The position numbers were made by a program, and so were the translations under genes. A stretch of 64,000 nucleotides of DNA from Micromonospora parva (GTDB lineage: Bacteria > Actinomycetota > Actinomycetes > Mycobacteriales > Micromonosporaceae): assembly GCF_000718515.1 (NCBI RefSeq), contig NZ_JNZS01000007.1, positions 124,001 to 188,000 on the forward strand. Direction: 5' to 3'. The notes under the pieces are model-generated. The model ran no database searches and was not told the DNA's origin. It was given only the letters and a program-made list of their open reading frames with translations. Positions 1 through 9,261 of this stretch are shown here, piece by piece (positions within the stretch are counted from its first letter, which is position 1; each line of letters begins with the position of its first letter).

Positions 1-1200
1 GGGGGCGTACTGGACGCCCTGGTAGGCGTCGGCGGCCGGGACGTAGACCTCCTTGTTCGCCTGCTGGCCGCCGAAGAACGCCACCTTCAGGTCGACGAAG
101 GCGGGATCCTTGAGCGCCGTGAGGTTCAGCGGGAAGATGATCTGGTTGGTCCAGCCGTCGGTGAGCGACTCCTTGTCGGCGTAGAGCCCGTAGGCGACCT
201 TCGCGGCCAGCTCCGGCTTCTTCGCCTGCTTGGTCACCGAGAACGCCGACCCGCCCCAGTTCACCTGCACCGGGTTGGCCGGGTCCCACTGCGGCAGCGG
301 CGCCACCGCGAACTTGCCGGTGTCCTGGCCCTTGCCGACGCCCGCGCCGGTGAGATAGCCGGGTGCCCACGCCGCCGAGATGTACGTCGCGTAGTTGCCG
401 TTGATCACGCCGGTGATGTACTCCGGGGTGAACTGGTTCTGCGTGCCGACCAGGCCCTTCTTGGCCAGGCCACCCCAGTAGTCCAGCACGTCCTTGGACG
501 CCTGGTCGTTGAGCTTCACACCGATCGCCTTCGGCTGCGCCGGATCGAAGGTGAAGGGCGTGGCGCCCTTCTGGATCTGGAGCGCCATCAGGACCGCCGG
601 CACGTTGGCGCCGAAGTCCCCGAAGAGCGGACCACCGGCGTCCTTGACCTTCTGCGCGGCCTGCTCGTACTCGGCCCAGGTCTTCGGCGGCGTGATCTTG
701 TACTTGTCGAAGATGTCCTTGCGGTAGATCATGCCCATCGGGCCGCCGTCGACCGGGACGCCGTAGACCGCGTCACCGACCGACACGTCCTTCCAGGCAC
801 CCTCGCTGTAGTTGGCCTTGACCGCGTCGTAGCCGTACTTCTTGATGTCGACGAGCGCGCCCTGGATCTGGAAGGTCGGGATGCGGTCCGCCTCGACCAT
901 GATCACGTCGGGCGCCCCGGTGCCCGCCGAGATGGCCGTCTGGAACTTGTCGTACTCGTCCCCGCCCTGCCCGACGTTGGTCCAGCAGACCTGCACCTCG
1001 TTGTTCAGCTTGTTGAAGTTGTCGACGACGAGTTGGGTGTTGGGGTACCAACCCCACATCGTCACGACCGGCAGGTCCTTCTTGGTGATGGTGTTGGTGC
1101 AATTGCTCGCGTCGCTGCCGCCCTCGTCGGAGGAGCAGGCCGCGAGGCCGGTCCCGACCGCGAGCATGGCAACCGTGGCGAGTATCCGTCTTCTCTTCAT
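1..1200 (-). CDS. ABC sugar-transporter substrate-binding lipoprotein (3' end outside window)
   Basis: Extracellular solute-binding protein, probably family 1 (carbohydrate uptake). The 400 visible codons start at an ATG with a GGGA ribosome site (AAGGGAACC) 5-8 bases upstream and run off the left edge. The N-terminus is a lipoprotein signal: basic MKRRR, a hydrophobic stretch, then the lipobox L-A-A-C followed by a Ser/Gly-rich linker. The mature part has the family's typical pattern (VTMWGWYPN near the start, DVIMVEADRIPTF, YGVPVDGGPMGMIYRKDIF). It would bind a sugar or oligosaccharide outside the membrane and deliver it to permeases that must lie left of the window. It follows the two-module esterase on the same strand behind a terminator-like hairpin, so its ligand is plausibly a xylan-derived oligosaccharide; that is inference. 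Confidence 0.9.
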   Translation of the reverse strand, partial: MKRRRILATVAMLAVGTGLAACSSDEGGSDASNCTNTITKKDLPVVTMWGWYPNTQLVVDNFNKLNNEVQVCWTNVGQGGDEYDKFQTAISAGTGAPDVIMVEADRIPTFQIQGALVDIKKYGYDAVKANYSEGAWKDVSVGDAVYGVPVDGGPMGMIYRKDIFDKYKITPPKTWAEYEQAAQKVKDAGGPLFGDFGANVPAVLMALQIQKGATPFTFDPAQPKAIGVKLNDQASKDVLDYWGGLAKKGLVGTQNQFTPEYITGVINGNYATYISAAWAPGYLTGAGVGKGQDTGKFAVAPLPQWDPANPVQVNWGGSAFSVTKQAKKPELAAKVAYGLYADKESLTDGWTNQIIFPLNLTALKDPAFVDLKVAFFGGQQANKEVYVPAADAYQGVQYAP

Positions 1201-1252
1201 TGAGGTGGTTCCCTTCGGGTGGCGGTGCGGGGGGCGGCCGTGCCGTGGCGGG

Positions 1253-1286
1253 CGCCACCGGGGCAGGAAACCTGCTCCCGGTGGCG
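1253..1286. terminator. Hairpin terminator after the two-module esterase
   Basis: Arms CGCCACCGGG (1253-1262) and CCCGGTGGCG (1277-1286) pair perfectly. The stem continues inward (GCAGG with CCTGC, one bulged T) to an AAA loop. It lies just past the esterase stop codon and before the binding-protein gene, so it should end or reduce transcription between them. Confidence 0.6.
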
Positions 1287-1302
1287 TCGCCTGGAACGGC
1301 TC

Positions 1303-3486
1303 CTAGCGCTTGAACAGACGCGGCGCCAGGTCGATGAGGTTCTTCTGCCACACGTCCCAGCCGTGCGGCCCGGGGGTGACCCCGTCGAACTCGTAGCGGA
1401 TACCGAGGTTGTCCATCGTGGTCAGCGAGGCCATGAAGCTCGGGTAGACGAAGTCGGTCTGGTCACCGACGTACAGGCGCAGCATCTTGGTGCCGTTGTT
1501 GATCGCCGCCGCGTCGACGCCGGTGCTGCTGCCGAACCCGGCCGAGAAGGCCGCCACGTAGGCGAACTCGCCCGGATAGGCCTTCAGCACCCCGAACGCC
1601 TGCCCGCCGCCCATCGACAGGCCGGCGAGGGCCTGCTGGGACGGGTCGCTGGAGATGTGGTAGCGGGCACGGGCCGTCGGAACGATGTTCTCCCGCAACT
1701 CCCTGTTGAAGTTCGACGAGTTGCCGTTGCCCATCACGACCACCATCGGCGTGAGATCACCGTCGAGGAACTGGTGGTCGAGGATCTGCTTGGCCCGGCC
1801 CATCTCGACCCAGTCGGTGTAGTTCTGGCCGCCACCGTGCTGCAGGTAGAGGACGGGGTACGGCTGCTCCCGGCCGGGGTCGTACCCGGGTGGGGTCCAC
1901 ACCAGCGCGGTGCGGTCCTGACCGGCCACGGTGCTGGAGTAGGTCATGCTCTCGACAGTTCCGCCCTGACCGGCGGGCACGTCCGACAGCAGTCGAGCGC
2001 CGGGCCCGGGGATGAAGAAGGTGCTCCACATCGGTTCGGTGGTCACCTTCGTCGGGTTGGAGGTGTCCTTGACCGCGACCCGGTCCACGATCAGCCGGTA
2101 GTAGTAGAACCAGGGCTTCAGTGGGCCGACTGTCGCCCGCCACCGGTCACCGTCGCGGTGCAGCGGCAGTCGCAGCCAGCTGCCGCCCGGCGCGACGTTC
2201 GCCCAGACCGTGACGTGCTGGGCGGCGGTGAACTCGGTGGTCGTCTCGAAGGTGACGAACCCGTCCTCGGTGACGAAGGGCGTCGGGGTGGTGCCGGCCG
2301 GAGGTGGCGTGAACTCCCGCTTGAGCGGCTGGTGACCGGGGCTCGGCCCGTGGTCGCGCACGTCGCGGAACAGTCGCGGCAGGAAGTCGACGAGGTTCTC
2401 CTGCCAGGTGGTCCAGTTCGCGCCGCCGTCCGGGTTGACCCCGTCGAACTCGAACCGGACGTCGGCGCGGTCCAGCGCCTTCGTCAGGCGGTAGGTGGCG
2501 TTGTACGCGGGATCGGTGACGTTGCCCGTGTACAGGCGCAGCAACCTGGTGCCGCGGTTGATCGCCCTGGCGTCCTTCCGGTCGATCTCCGGAGCCGACC
2601 TGCCCGAGAACCAGCCGACGTGACCGAACTGGCCCGGCTTGGTGAGGGCGGCCCGCAACGCCTGCGTGCCGCCGTCGGACACACCCGCGATCGCCTGGTG
2701 CGCCGGGTCGCGAAGGACCCGGTAGGTGTCGGTGACCGCCTTGCGGAGGTCCTTCAACTCCTTGTGGTCCGAAACGTCGGCGTTGTTCATCACCACGACC
2801 ATCGGGCTCATCGCGCCCGAGGCCGAGAGGTTGTCGAGGATCTGCTTGGACCGACCGAGATCGAGCCAGTCGGTGGCGGCGACACCGTCACCCGACTGCA
2901 GGAAAAGAGCCGGGTAACCCTTCGGACCCTTGGCCGCGTAACCCGGTGGTGTCCAGACCACCGCGGAGCGCTGCGCGTTCCCGGTGCGGTAGGTCAGCGT
3001 CTCGATCTTTCCGCCGCTGCCAGCCGGCGCGTCGACGAGCCACCGCGCCGAGTCACCAGCGACGAGGAAGGTGCTCAGCAGCGGGTCGGACGCGACACCG
3101 GCGCTGTTCGTCGGGTCCTTGATGGTCAACGTGTCGTCGGCGGTGAGCTGGTAGTTGTACAGCCCCGGCTCCAGCGCGCCGAGGACGCCCGACCAGACGT
3201 CACCCCGGCGGGTCAGACCGAACTCCGCCCAGCTGGCGGACGGCCCGAAGTTTCCCTCGACGACGACCTGCGAGACGGTGCCCAGCTTCTCCTGGACGTA
3301 CGCCGCCGGGACGGTGAACGAGGCGTAGCGGTCCTCGGAGACGTCCAGCCAGGGCGTGTCCGCCGCTGCTGGCTGCGGCGCGAGGAGAACCGCCGCGGTG
3401 GCGATGACTCCGGCGGTGAACGCCGCCGAGAGCCGTCGACGCACGCCCGGACGGCGTAAGCGCCCATGATACTGTTCGGTAGTCAC
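1303..3486 (-). CDS. Secreted tandem CE1-type (feruloyl/acetyl xylan) esterase with one degenerate module
   Basis: 727 residues from a GTG start with AAGGAG six bases before it. Residues 1-42 form a secretion signal (basic start, hydrophobic run, A-A-A-D site). Two homologous halves follow, each an N-terminal beta-sandwich like CBM48/esterase-associated Ig domains and an alpha/beta-hydrolase CE1 (Fes/EstD-like) domain. The second half looks complete: LQHGGG near 549, nucleophile Ser624 in GLSMG, His708 in GPHGW. In the first half Ser270 is kept (GVSDG), but HGGG is replaced by SGDG and Ala356 stands where His708 is expected, so it is probably inactive. Likely role: removal of feruloyl or acetyl groups from arabinoxylan outside the cell. 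The exact substrate is not readable from sequence. Confidence 0.85.
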   Translation of the reverse strand: MTTEQYHGRLRRPGVRRRLSAAFTAGVIATAAVLLAPQPAAADTPWLDVSEDRYASFTVPAAYVQEKLGTVSQVVVEGNFGPSASWAEFGLTRRGDVWSGVLGALEPGLYNYQLTADDTLTIKDPTNSAGVASDPLLSTFLVAGDSARWLVDAPAGSGGKIETLTYRTGNAQRSAVVWTPPGYAAKGPKGYPALFLQSGDGVAATDWLDLGRSKQILDNLSASGAMSPMVVVMNNADVSDHKELKDLRKAVTDTYRVLRDPAHQAIAGVSDGGTQALRAALTKPGQFGHVGWFSGRSAPEIDRKDARAINRGTRLLRLYTGNVTDPAYNATYRLTKALDRADVRFEFDGVNPDGGANWTTWQENLVDFLPRLFRDVRDHGPSPGHQPLKREFTPPPAGTTPTPFVTEDGFVTFETTTEFTAAQHVTVWANVAPGGSWLRLPLHRDGDRWRATVGPLKPWFYYYRLIVDRVAVKDTSNPTKVTTEPMWSTFFIPGPGARLLSDVPAGQGGTVESMTYSSTVAGQDRTALVWTPPGYDPGREQPYPVLYLQHGGGQNYTDWVEMGRAKQILDHQFLDGDLTPMVVVMGNGNSSNFNRELRENIVPTARARYHISSDPSQQALAGLSMGGGQAFGVLKAYPGEFAYVAAFSAGFGSSTGVDAAAINNGTKMLRLYVGDQTDFVYPSFMASLTTMDNLGIRYEFDGVTPGPHGWDVWQKNLIDLAPRLFKR

Positions 3487-3607
3487 GCTCCACTCCTTTC
3501 ATGTGCCGGCAGCGGATGCGACCCGACTGACCGGCTCAACTCAACGGTGGATCTGGCCGTGTGTGCTGCGTGCACCTCCTTCAGGCTGCTGCCACGGGCA
3601 CAGCCGA

Positions 3608-3635
3608 CCTGATCGCTCTGTCGGGAGCGATCAGG
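3608..3635. terminator. Hairpin terminator after the LacI gene
   Basis: Perfect 10-base arms CCTGATCGCT (3608-3617) and AGCGATCAGG (3626-3635) with an 8-base loop. It sits 23 bases past the LacI stop and before the esterase ribosome site. It probably ends the regulator transcript. Confidence 0.6.
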
Positions 3636-3657
3636 CGTGCGCGCCCATGGGCGGATG

Positions 3658-4680
3658 TCATGGTCGTGCCGCGCTCGTCGGTGGTGCGGTCGAGCTGCGC
3701 ACGACGAGGTTGGTCGGGAGCACGATCTGGCGTGGCTCGTCCCACTCGCCGGTCACCAGTGACTTCAGCATCCGGGCGGCTTCGTACCCGAGCTGGTACA
3801 TCGACTGGTCCACAGTGGTCAGACCCGGCTCGGTCAACGCCGACTCGGGAATGTTGTCGAACCCGACGACGGACAGGTCCCCCGGAACGGAGAACCCCAA
3901 CTCGCGGGCGACCTCGAGGACCTTGAGGGCCATCCCGTCGCTCGCCGCGAAGATCGCCGATGGCGGGTCCGGTCGTTGCAGCAGAACCCGCGCCAGGGGG
4001 GTCGCCGACTCCGGGTTGAAATCCCCTCGACCGATCAGCGACGGATCGACCGGCACGCCGGCGGCGGTCAGCGCGGCCCGGTATCCCTCCTCCCGCGACC
4101 AGGCCGAGGCCAGACTGTCGCGCCCGGCGATGAACCCGATGCGCCGGTGGCCCAGCCCGAGCAGGTGCTCGACAGCTGTGGTGGCGCCCGCAAGGTTGTC
4201 GGCCATCACCGACGGCGCCGTCGAGCCCCGCACCGGGTCGATGGCAACGACCGGCGTGCGGCTGCGGACCTCACCCCAGGGCGTGACGACGATGCACCCG
4301 TCGGTGAGGGTGCCGGACAGCCGGGTGAGGTGCCGCTGCTCCCAGCCCTCCGAGTAGGAGCCGTAGAGGTCGCTGTTGGCGTAGATGATCAGATCGAAGC
4401 CGGAGCGGCTCAGCGCCTTCATGACGCCCTTGAGCACCTCTGCCGTGTACGACTGGAAGCTGTGCGCGACGAGACCCAGAACGTTGGTGCGGCTGCGCCG
4501 AAGGCTGGTGGCCACCAGACTCGACTCGTAGCCGAGTTGGTCGATGGCGGAGCGGACCTGAGCGACGGTGCGAGCGCTGACGCCGTAATGCCCGTTGACG
4601 ACGCGCGAGACGGTGGCGGTGGAAACGCCGGCGACTCGGGCGACATCACTCATTGTTACCGGCGTATTGGCTTCAATCAT
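3658..4680 (-). CDS. LacI-family transcriptional regulator
   Basis: 340 residues. The N-terminal helix-turn-helix reads MSDVARVAGVSTATVSRVVN, followed by the hinge region and a periplasmic-binding-protein-like effector domain (GLVAHSFQSY, HRRIGFIAGR, SAIFAASDGMALKVLE, VVGFDNIPES). The ATG at 4680 has an AGAGAG site; an internal ATG at 4653 begins exactly at the HTH and is an alternative. It stands between the two-module esterase and the GH3/GH51 pair, so it is the likely repressor of arabinoxylan genes, released by a sugar. LacI-type sites at 4710-4723 (own promoter) and 7468-7481 (GH3/GH51 promoter) fit autoregulation and local control; binding itself is inferred. Confidence 0.93.
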   Translation of the reverse strand: MIEANTPVTMSDVARVAGVSTATVSRVVNGHYGVSARTVAQVRSAIDQLGYESSLVATSLRRSRTNVLGLVAHSFQSYTAEVLKGVMKALSRSGFDLIIYANSDLYGSYSEGWEQRHLTRLSGTLTDGCIVVTPWGEVRSRTPVVAIDPVRGSTAPSVMADNLAGATTAVEHLLGLGHRRIGFIAGRDSLASAWSREEGYRAALTAAGVPVDPSLIGRGDFNPESATPLARVLLQRPDPPSAIFAASDGMALKVLEVARELGFSVPGDLSVVGFDNIPESALTEPGLTTVDQSMYQLGYEAARMLKSLVTGEWDEPRQIVLPTNLVVRSSTAPPTSAARP

Positions 4681-4709
4681 GCCCGCTCTCTCTGGACTGC
4701 AATCGTTAT

Positions 4710-4723
4710 CGGTTACGTTTCCA
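4710..4723. promoter_or_regulatory. Candidate LacI operator upstream of the regulator gene
   Basis: CGGTTACGTTTCCA has the CG-centred layout of LacI-family operators and differs at two of 14 positions from CGGTAACGTTTACA at 7468-7481. A related inverted sequence (AACGTAAC then GATTACG) follows at 4733-4755. The rest of the roughly 207-base gap 4681-4887 shows no gene. Confidence 0.5.
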
Positions 4724-4887
4724 GGATGTTGCCAACGTAACGGAGAACGATTACGAACACAAGACCTCTTCGCCCATAGTCGACAGTGCAGAAGAGGCCA
4801 CTAAGCCCCGTTTTCCGCGCTGCTTCTACTCGTTGACAACGGGACGGCACGCTGCGTCAAGAACCATTCCCGGGACCGGGTGAGCGA

Positions 4888-7260
4888 TCACAGCTGCCGA
4901 ACTTCTGCCGTCCCGGTAAAGACCTTCGGCGTCGGCTGGCCCGGGTCCGTGGTGATGACAAAGGTGCCGGCGTGAGTGTGGTCGGCAGCCGAGAAACCGA
5001 CGTACACCTCGATCTGCCCGGCCTCCACCGCGTAGGCCATGCGCCGGTCGTAGAAACCGAGCTGGCCGGTGGGCAGCGCGAACCGCACCGCCACCCGCCC
5101 ACCGGCAGGCAGCGCGACACGGGCGAAGGCCTTCAGCTCCAGCACCGGCCGGGTGATCGTCGCCTGCGGGTCCCGGACGTAGAGCTGCACGACCTGCTCC
5201 CCAGCCCGCTGCCCGGTGTTGGTGACCGTGACCTCGACCTCGACGCTGTCCCCGGCGCGGACCTGCGCGCTCTCCACCACGGCGTCGTCGATCGCGAACG
5301 AGGTGTACCCGAGGCCGTGGCCGAAGACGTAGCGCGGGGCGACCGGCGAATCCACGTAGTCGCCGTGCCAGTGCGACCGTCCGCCGGAGACCTTGTGGCC
5401 GTAGAAGACGGGGATCTGGCCCACACTACGGGGGTACGAGATGGGCAGCTTCCCGCTCGGGTTCACCTCGCCGAGGAGCACCTCGGCGATCGCCCGCGCC
5501 CCGGTCTCCCCCGGCAGCCAGGCCATCAGCACCGCGGCGCACTCCTCGTGCAGGACGTCAGTGCCGACGGGTCGACCCGCGACGAGCACCGCCACGACTG
5601 GCGTGCCGGTGGCGACGACGGCCCGGACCAGCTCTTCCTGCACGCCCGGCAGGTCCAGACTGGAGCGGTCGCGCGACTCCCCCGTGGTGGTCCCGAGCGT
5701 CACCCCCGAGCGGTCCCCCAGGACCAGCACCGCGACGTCGGCTGCCGCGGCCACCGCGACCGCCTCGGCGAACCCCTCCGTCGACGGATCGAGCACGTCG
5801 CAGCCCGGGGCGAAGCGCAGCCGCTCGCCGAACCGCGCCGCGAGTTCGTCGCGCACCGTCGGCACCCCGCCGATGCTCTCGTCGATCTCCAGGTCGTCCG
5901 GGATCGTCATCATCTCGCCGAGCAGCCCGCGCCGCTTGCGCGCGGCGATCAACGCCTCGATGTGGGCCACGAACGAGTAGTCACCGAGCAGGTGCCGGGC
6001 GTTGTCCGCGTTCGGGCCGATGAGCGCGACGGTTCCGGCCTCGGCGAGCAGCGGCAGGACGCCGTCGTTCTTGAGCAGGACGAGGCTGCGGCGGGCGATC
6101 TCCAGCGCCACGTCCCGGTGCCGTTCGGCGTTCACCGTCGTCGTGGCCGCGTCCTCGTCGACGTACGGGTTCTCGAAGAGCCCGAGTTCGACCTTGTGCC
6201 GAAGGACCCGCGAGACCGCCTCGTCGAGGTGAGCCTCGCTGACCTCGCCGGCGTCCAGGGCGCGACTGAGGGCGTCCGCGTACGCGTCCGTCGCCGGCAG
6301 TTCGACGTCCACGCCCGCGCCGAGACCCACCGCCGCGGCCTGCTGCTTGTCCGGGGCGAAGTGGTGGTACGTGTGCAGGTCGTTGACGGCGAAGTAGTCG
6401 GAGACCACGCTGCCCGTGAAGCCCCACTGGCCACGGAGCACGTCGGCGAGGAGTTCCTGGTTGGCGTGGCAGGGGACGCCGTCGAGCTCGTGGTAGCCGG
6501 CCATCACCGACTGGAGGCCGCCCTCGCGGACCGCCGCCTCGAACGGGTACAGGTACACCTCGCGCAGCAGCCGCGGCGGCAGGTGCGCCGGCGCCCAGTT
6601 CAACCCACCCTCGGACGCCCCGTACCCGACGAAGTGCTTGGCGGTGGCGAGCACACCGTCGGTCAGGTCGGCGCCCTGCAGGCCCCGGACGAACGCCACT
6701 CCCATCCGGGACACCAGGTACGGGTCCTCGCCGTAGGTCTCTTCCGTCCGGCCCCACCGTGGGTCGCGCGCCACGTCCAGCACCGGCGAGAGGCCCTGGT
6801 GGCTGCCCATGGCGCGCATCTGGGCGCGGACGGCGTCGGCCATCTGCCGGTTGAGCTCGGGCTCCCAGGTGCTCGCGACGCCGATCGCCTGCGGAAAGAT
6901 GGTCGCCTCGCGGGCCATCACCCCCGAGCAGACCTCCTCGTGCACGATCGCCGGGATCCCCAGCCGGGTCTCGGTCACCAGGAACCGCTGGATGGCGTTG
7001 GCGGCCCGGGCCACCTCCGCCGCCTTCAGGCTGGTCGCACCCGCGACGCGGGTCACGTGCCCCAGGCCGTGCGCCAGCACCGACCGGGCCCGCTGCGGTG
7101 CGAACCGCCCGCTCTCCAACAGGGTGAACGCCCACGTGCTGCCCAGTTGCGCGAGTTTCTCCTCGCGGGTCATCCGGGCCAACAGATCCGCCACCCGTTC
7201 GTCGACGGGCGCGTTCGCGTCGGCGTAGGTCGCCTCGATCGCCGGCTCAACACTGGTCAC
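4888..7260 (-). CDS. Glycoside hydrolase family 3 (beta-xylosidase/beta-glucosidase type)
   Basis: 790 residues from the GTG at 7260; a GTG at 7314 would add 18 unfamiliar residues. Family start: VDERVADLLARMTREEKLAQL. The (beta/alpha)8 domain shows DVARDPRWGRTEETYGEDP, KHFVGYG and the nucleophile Asp288 in GSVVSDYF. A second alpha/beta domain (SLVLLKNDGVLPL, ALIGPNADN) and a C-terminal fibronectin-III-like domain (VTVTNTGQRAGEQVVQLYVRDP) complete the standard three-domain layout. There is no signal peptide, so it acts in the cytoplasm on imported oligosaccharides, removing terminal beta-linked sugars. Xylosidase or arabinofuranosidase activity is favoured by the neighbours (divergent GH51, esterases), not by a diagnostic residue. 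Confidence 0.9.
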   Translation of the reverse strand: MTSVEPAIEATYADANAPVDERVADLLARMTREEKLAQLGSTWAFTLLESGRFAPQRARSVLAHGLGHVTRVAGATSLKAAEVARAANAIQRFLVTETRLGIPAIVHEEVCSGVMAREATIFPQAIGVASTWEPELNRQMADAVRAQMRAMGSHQGLSPVLDVARDPRWGRTEETYGEDPYLVSRMGVAFVRGLQGADLTDGVLATAKHFVGYGASEGGLNWAPAHLPPRLLREVYLYPFEAAVREGGLQSVMAGYHELDGVPCHANQELLADVLRGQWGFTGSVVSDYFAVNDLHTYHHFAPDKQQAAAVGLGAGVDVELPATDAYADALSRALDAGEVSEAHLDEAVSRVLRHKVELGLFENPYVDEDAATTTVNAERHRDVALEIARRSLVLLKNDGVLPLLAEAGTVALIGPNADNARHLLGDYSFVAHIEALIAARKRRGLLGEMMTIPDDLEIDESIGGVPTVRDELAARFGERLRFAPGCDVLDPSTEGFAEAVAVAAAADVAVLVLGDRSGVTLGTTTGESRDRSSLDLPGVQEELVRAVVATGTPVVAVLVAGRPVGTDVLHEECAAVLMAWLPGETGARAIAEVLLGEVNPSGKLPISYPRSVGQIPVFYGHKVSGGRSHWHGDYVDSPVAPRYVFGHGLGYTSFAIDDAVVESAQVRAGDSVEVEVTVTNTGQRAGEQVVQLYVRDPQATITRPVLELKAFARVALPAGGRVAVRFALPTGQLGFYDRRMAYAVEAGQIEVYVGFSAADHTHAGTFVITTDPGQPTPKVFTGTAEVRQL

Positions 7261-7456
7261 CCGGTCACCCCAATCACCGCGACAAGCTGGTCTTCCGGCC
7301 TCGTCGGTCACCACGCCACCGGCGCCGGGCCGCGCGCTGCGGGCGGCGGGCCGGGTGGCGGCGAGGCGCGGGAGCCGGACGCCCGGCCAGCTGCGCGGCG
7401 CAGCCCTCCGTCGGGTGGGCCGTCCACACTTTGATCCAGGCGCCGTGTTCCCTTAC

Positions 7457-7481
7457 GTAAACGTAATCGGTAACGTTTACA
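7457..7481. promoter_or_regulatory. LacI-type operator in the GH3/GH51 divergent promoter
   Basis: Perfect inverted repeat GTAAACGT (7457-7464) and ACGTTTAC (7473-7480) with an 8-base spacer. It includes the LacI-like 14-mer CGGTAACGTTTACA (7468-7481). A further AACGTAATCG half lies at 7491-7500. The region is markedly AT-richer than its surroundings, as expected for a regulated bidirectional promoter serving both glycosidases. Confidence 0.6.
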
Positions 7482-7639
7482 TCGATCGACAACGTAATCG
7501 AGCGCGATCACGTTGTCCAGAGCTCACACCGCCTCCACCACCCCTCGGTCTCGGCGCTCGGGTAGAGATCTCCGCGTCGTACCGCGCACGAAGGGAGCCA
7601 GCCCTGAACACCCACCCCGACAGCGCGCCGGAGCACGTC

Positions 7640-9163
7640 GTGAACACGGCCCGCCTGACCCTCGACCCCCGCCGACGCGTCGCGCCCGTGCCACGCCGGC
7701 TCTTCGGCTCGTTCGTCGAGCACCTGGGTCGCTGCGTCTACACCGGAATCTACGAGCCGGGCCACCCGAGGGCCGACGCCGACGGCTTCCGGGGCGACGT
7801 CCTCGAACTGGTGCGCGAGTTGGGCGTCACCACGGTGCGCTATCCGGGCGGCAACTTCGTCTCCTCCTACCGCTGGGAGGACGGCGTGGGCCCGGTCGAC
7901 AAACGACCGACGAGGCTCGACCTCGCCTGGCACAGCCTGGAGACCAACGCGTTCGGGCTGGACGAGTTCATGCGCTGGGTCAGCAAGGCCGACCTGGACC
8001 CGATCATGGCGGTCAACCTCGGCACCCGGGGCACCGCCGAGGCCGTCGACCTGCTCGAGTACGCCAATCACCGCGGCGGGAGTCACCTCGCCGACCAGCG
8101 CCGCGCCAACGGCGCGACCGACCCGTACGGGATCAAGCTGTGGTGCCTGGGCAACGAGATGGACGGCCCGTGGCAGGTGGGCCAGCGAAGCGCGACCGAG
8201 TACGGGCGTCTCGCGTCGCAGACCGCGAAGGCCATGCGCCGCTTCGACCCCGATCTCGAACTCGTCGCCTGCGGCTCCTCACACCTCGGTATGCCGACCT
8301 TCGGCAGCTGGGAGCGCGACGTGCTGACCGAGGCGTACGACGACGTCGACCTGATCTCGCTGCACGCCTATTACCAGCCGGTCGACGACGACCTGGCCAG
8401 CTTCCTCGCCTCGGCCGAGGAGATGGACAGGTACATCGACGCCGTCACCGCCATCGCCGACTCGGTGGGCGCGATCCGCCGGTCGACCAAGAAGATCATG
8501 ATCGCGTTCGACGAGTGGAACGTGTGGTACCAGTCCGCCGCCCCGTCCACGCCCCCGAGCGGCGAGGACTGGCCGGTCGCGCCACCGCTGCTGGAGGATC
8601 ACTACAGCGTGGCCGACGCGGTCGTCGTCGGCGGCCTGCTGATCAGCCTGCTCCGGCACAGTGACCGGGTGACAGCGGCCTGCCAGGCCCAACTTGTCAA
8701 CGTCATCGCACCGATCATGACCGAGCCGGGCGGCTCGGCCTGGCGGCAGACCATCTTCCACCCCTTCGCCCGCACCGCCCGGCACGCCCAGGGCGCCGTG
8801 CTGGACGTGCTGCGCGACGGCAGCACGACGACCACCGGCCGCTACGGCGAGGTCGACGCGGTCGACGCGGTCTCCACCTGGGACGACAGCACCGGGGAGA
8901 TGAGCGTCTTCCTCGTCAACCGGGCCCTCGACACCCCGGCCGAGGTGACCATCGACGTCGCCGGCGCCCAGGTCACCGACATCATCGAGTGCGTCACCGT
9001 CGGCGGCACCGACCTGCACGCCAAGAACACCGCCGACGGTCCGGACCACGCCGCGCCGCGCCCCAACGGCACCGCACGCGGCGCCGACGCCAGCGTCGGG
9101 CTGACTCTTCCGCAGGCGTCCTGGACCATGCTGCGGCTGCGCGCCACCGACACCAGCGCGTGA
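7640..9163 (+). CDS. GH51 alpha-L-arabinofuranosidase
   Basis: 507 residues from a GTG with GGAG six bases upstream; a CTG at 7604 behind GGGAG is a less usual alternative. Removes terminal alpha-L-arabinofuranosyl groups from arabinoxylan or arabinan oligosaccharides. Family hallmarks are clear: RLFGSFVEHLGRCVYTGIYEPGHP, VRYPGGNFVSSYRWEDGVGP, the acid/base Glu173 in WCLGNEMDGPW and the nucleophile Glu292 in IAFDEWNVWY. A (beta/alpha)8 barrel is followed by a C-terminal beta-sandwich ending in SWTMLRLR. Length matches the family and there is no signal peptide, so it is intracellular. Divergent from the GH3 gene across a shared operator region, hence probably coinduced with it. Confidence 0.95.
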   Translation: MNTARLTLDPRRRVAPVPRRLFGSFVEHLGRCVYTGIYEPGHPRADADGFRGDVLELVRELGVTTVRYPGGNFVSSYRWEDGVGPVDKRPTRLDLAWHSLETNAFGLDEFMRWVSKADLDPIMAVNLGTRGTAEAVDLLEYANHRGGSHLADQRRANGATDPYGIKLWCLGNEMDGPWQVGQRSATEYGRLASQTAKAMRRFDPDLELVACGSSHLGMPTFGSWERDVLTEAYDDVDLISLHAYYQPVDDDLASFLASAEEMDRYIDAVTAIADSVGAIRRSTKKIMIAFDEWNVWYQSAAPSTPPSGEDWPVAPPLLEDHYSVADAVVVGGLLISLLRHSDRVTAACQAQLVNVIAPIMTEPGGSAWRQTIFHPFARTARHAQGAVLDVLRDGSTTTTGRYGEVDAVDAVSTWDDSTGEMSVFLVNRALDTPAEVTIDVAGAQVTDIIECVTVGGTDLHAKNTADGPDHAAPRPNGTARGADASVGLTLPQASWTMLRLRATDTSA

Positions 9164-9178
9164 TCGGCTGACGAACCA

Positions 9179-9224
9179 CCCCGGCCGCGCACATCCTGGC
9201 TTCACCAGGGGTGCGCGGCCGGGG
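9179..9224. terminator. Bidirectional terminator between GH51 and esterase genes
   Basis: Perfect 14-base arms CCCCGGCCGCGCAC (9179-9192) and GTGCGCGGCCGGGG (9211-9224), with a nested CCTGG/CCAGG pair in the loop. It lies between two convergent genes and can serve both. Confidence 0.75.
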
Positions 9225-9261
9225 CTTCCCCACCACAGGGAGTACGGGGTCGAGCCGGGGA

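Noticed and set aside
1219..3459. A 746-codon open frame on the plus strand over the two-module esterase
   Set aside because: Same GC-driven shadow; no ribosome site, no signal, no recognisable domain.
4972..7434. An 820-codon open frame on the plus strand over the GH3 gene
   Set aside because: Arg/Gly/Pro/His-rich composition and no motifs; the GH3 frame has all family residues.
7355..7639. N-terminal extension of the GH51 protein
   Set aside because: These codons cover the divergent promoter and operator, and GH51 proteins normally begin near RLTLDP; GTG 7640 with GGAG is the better start.
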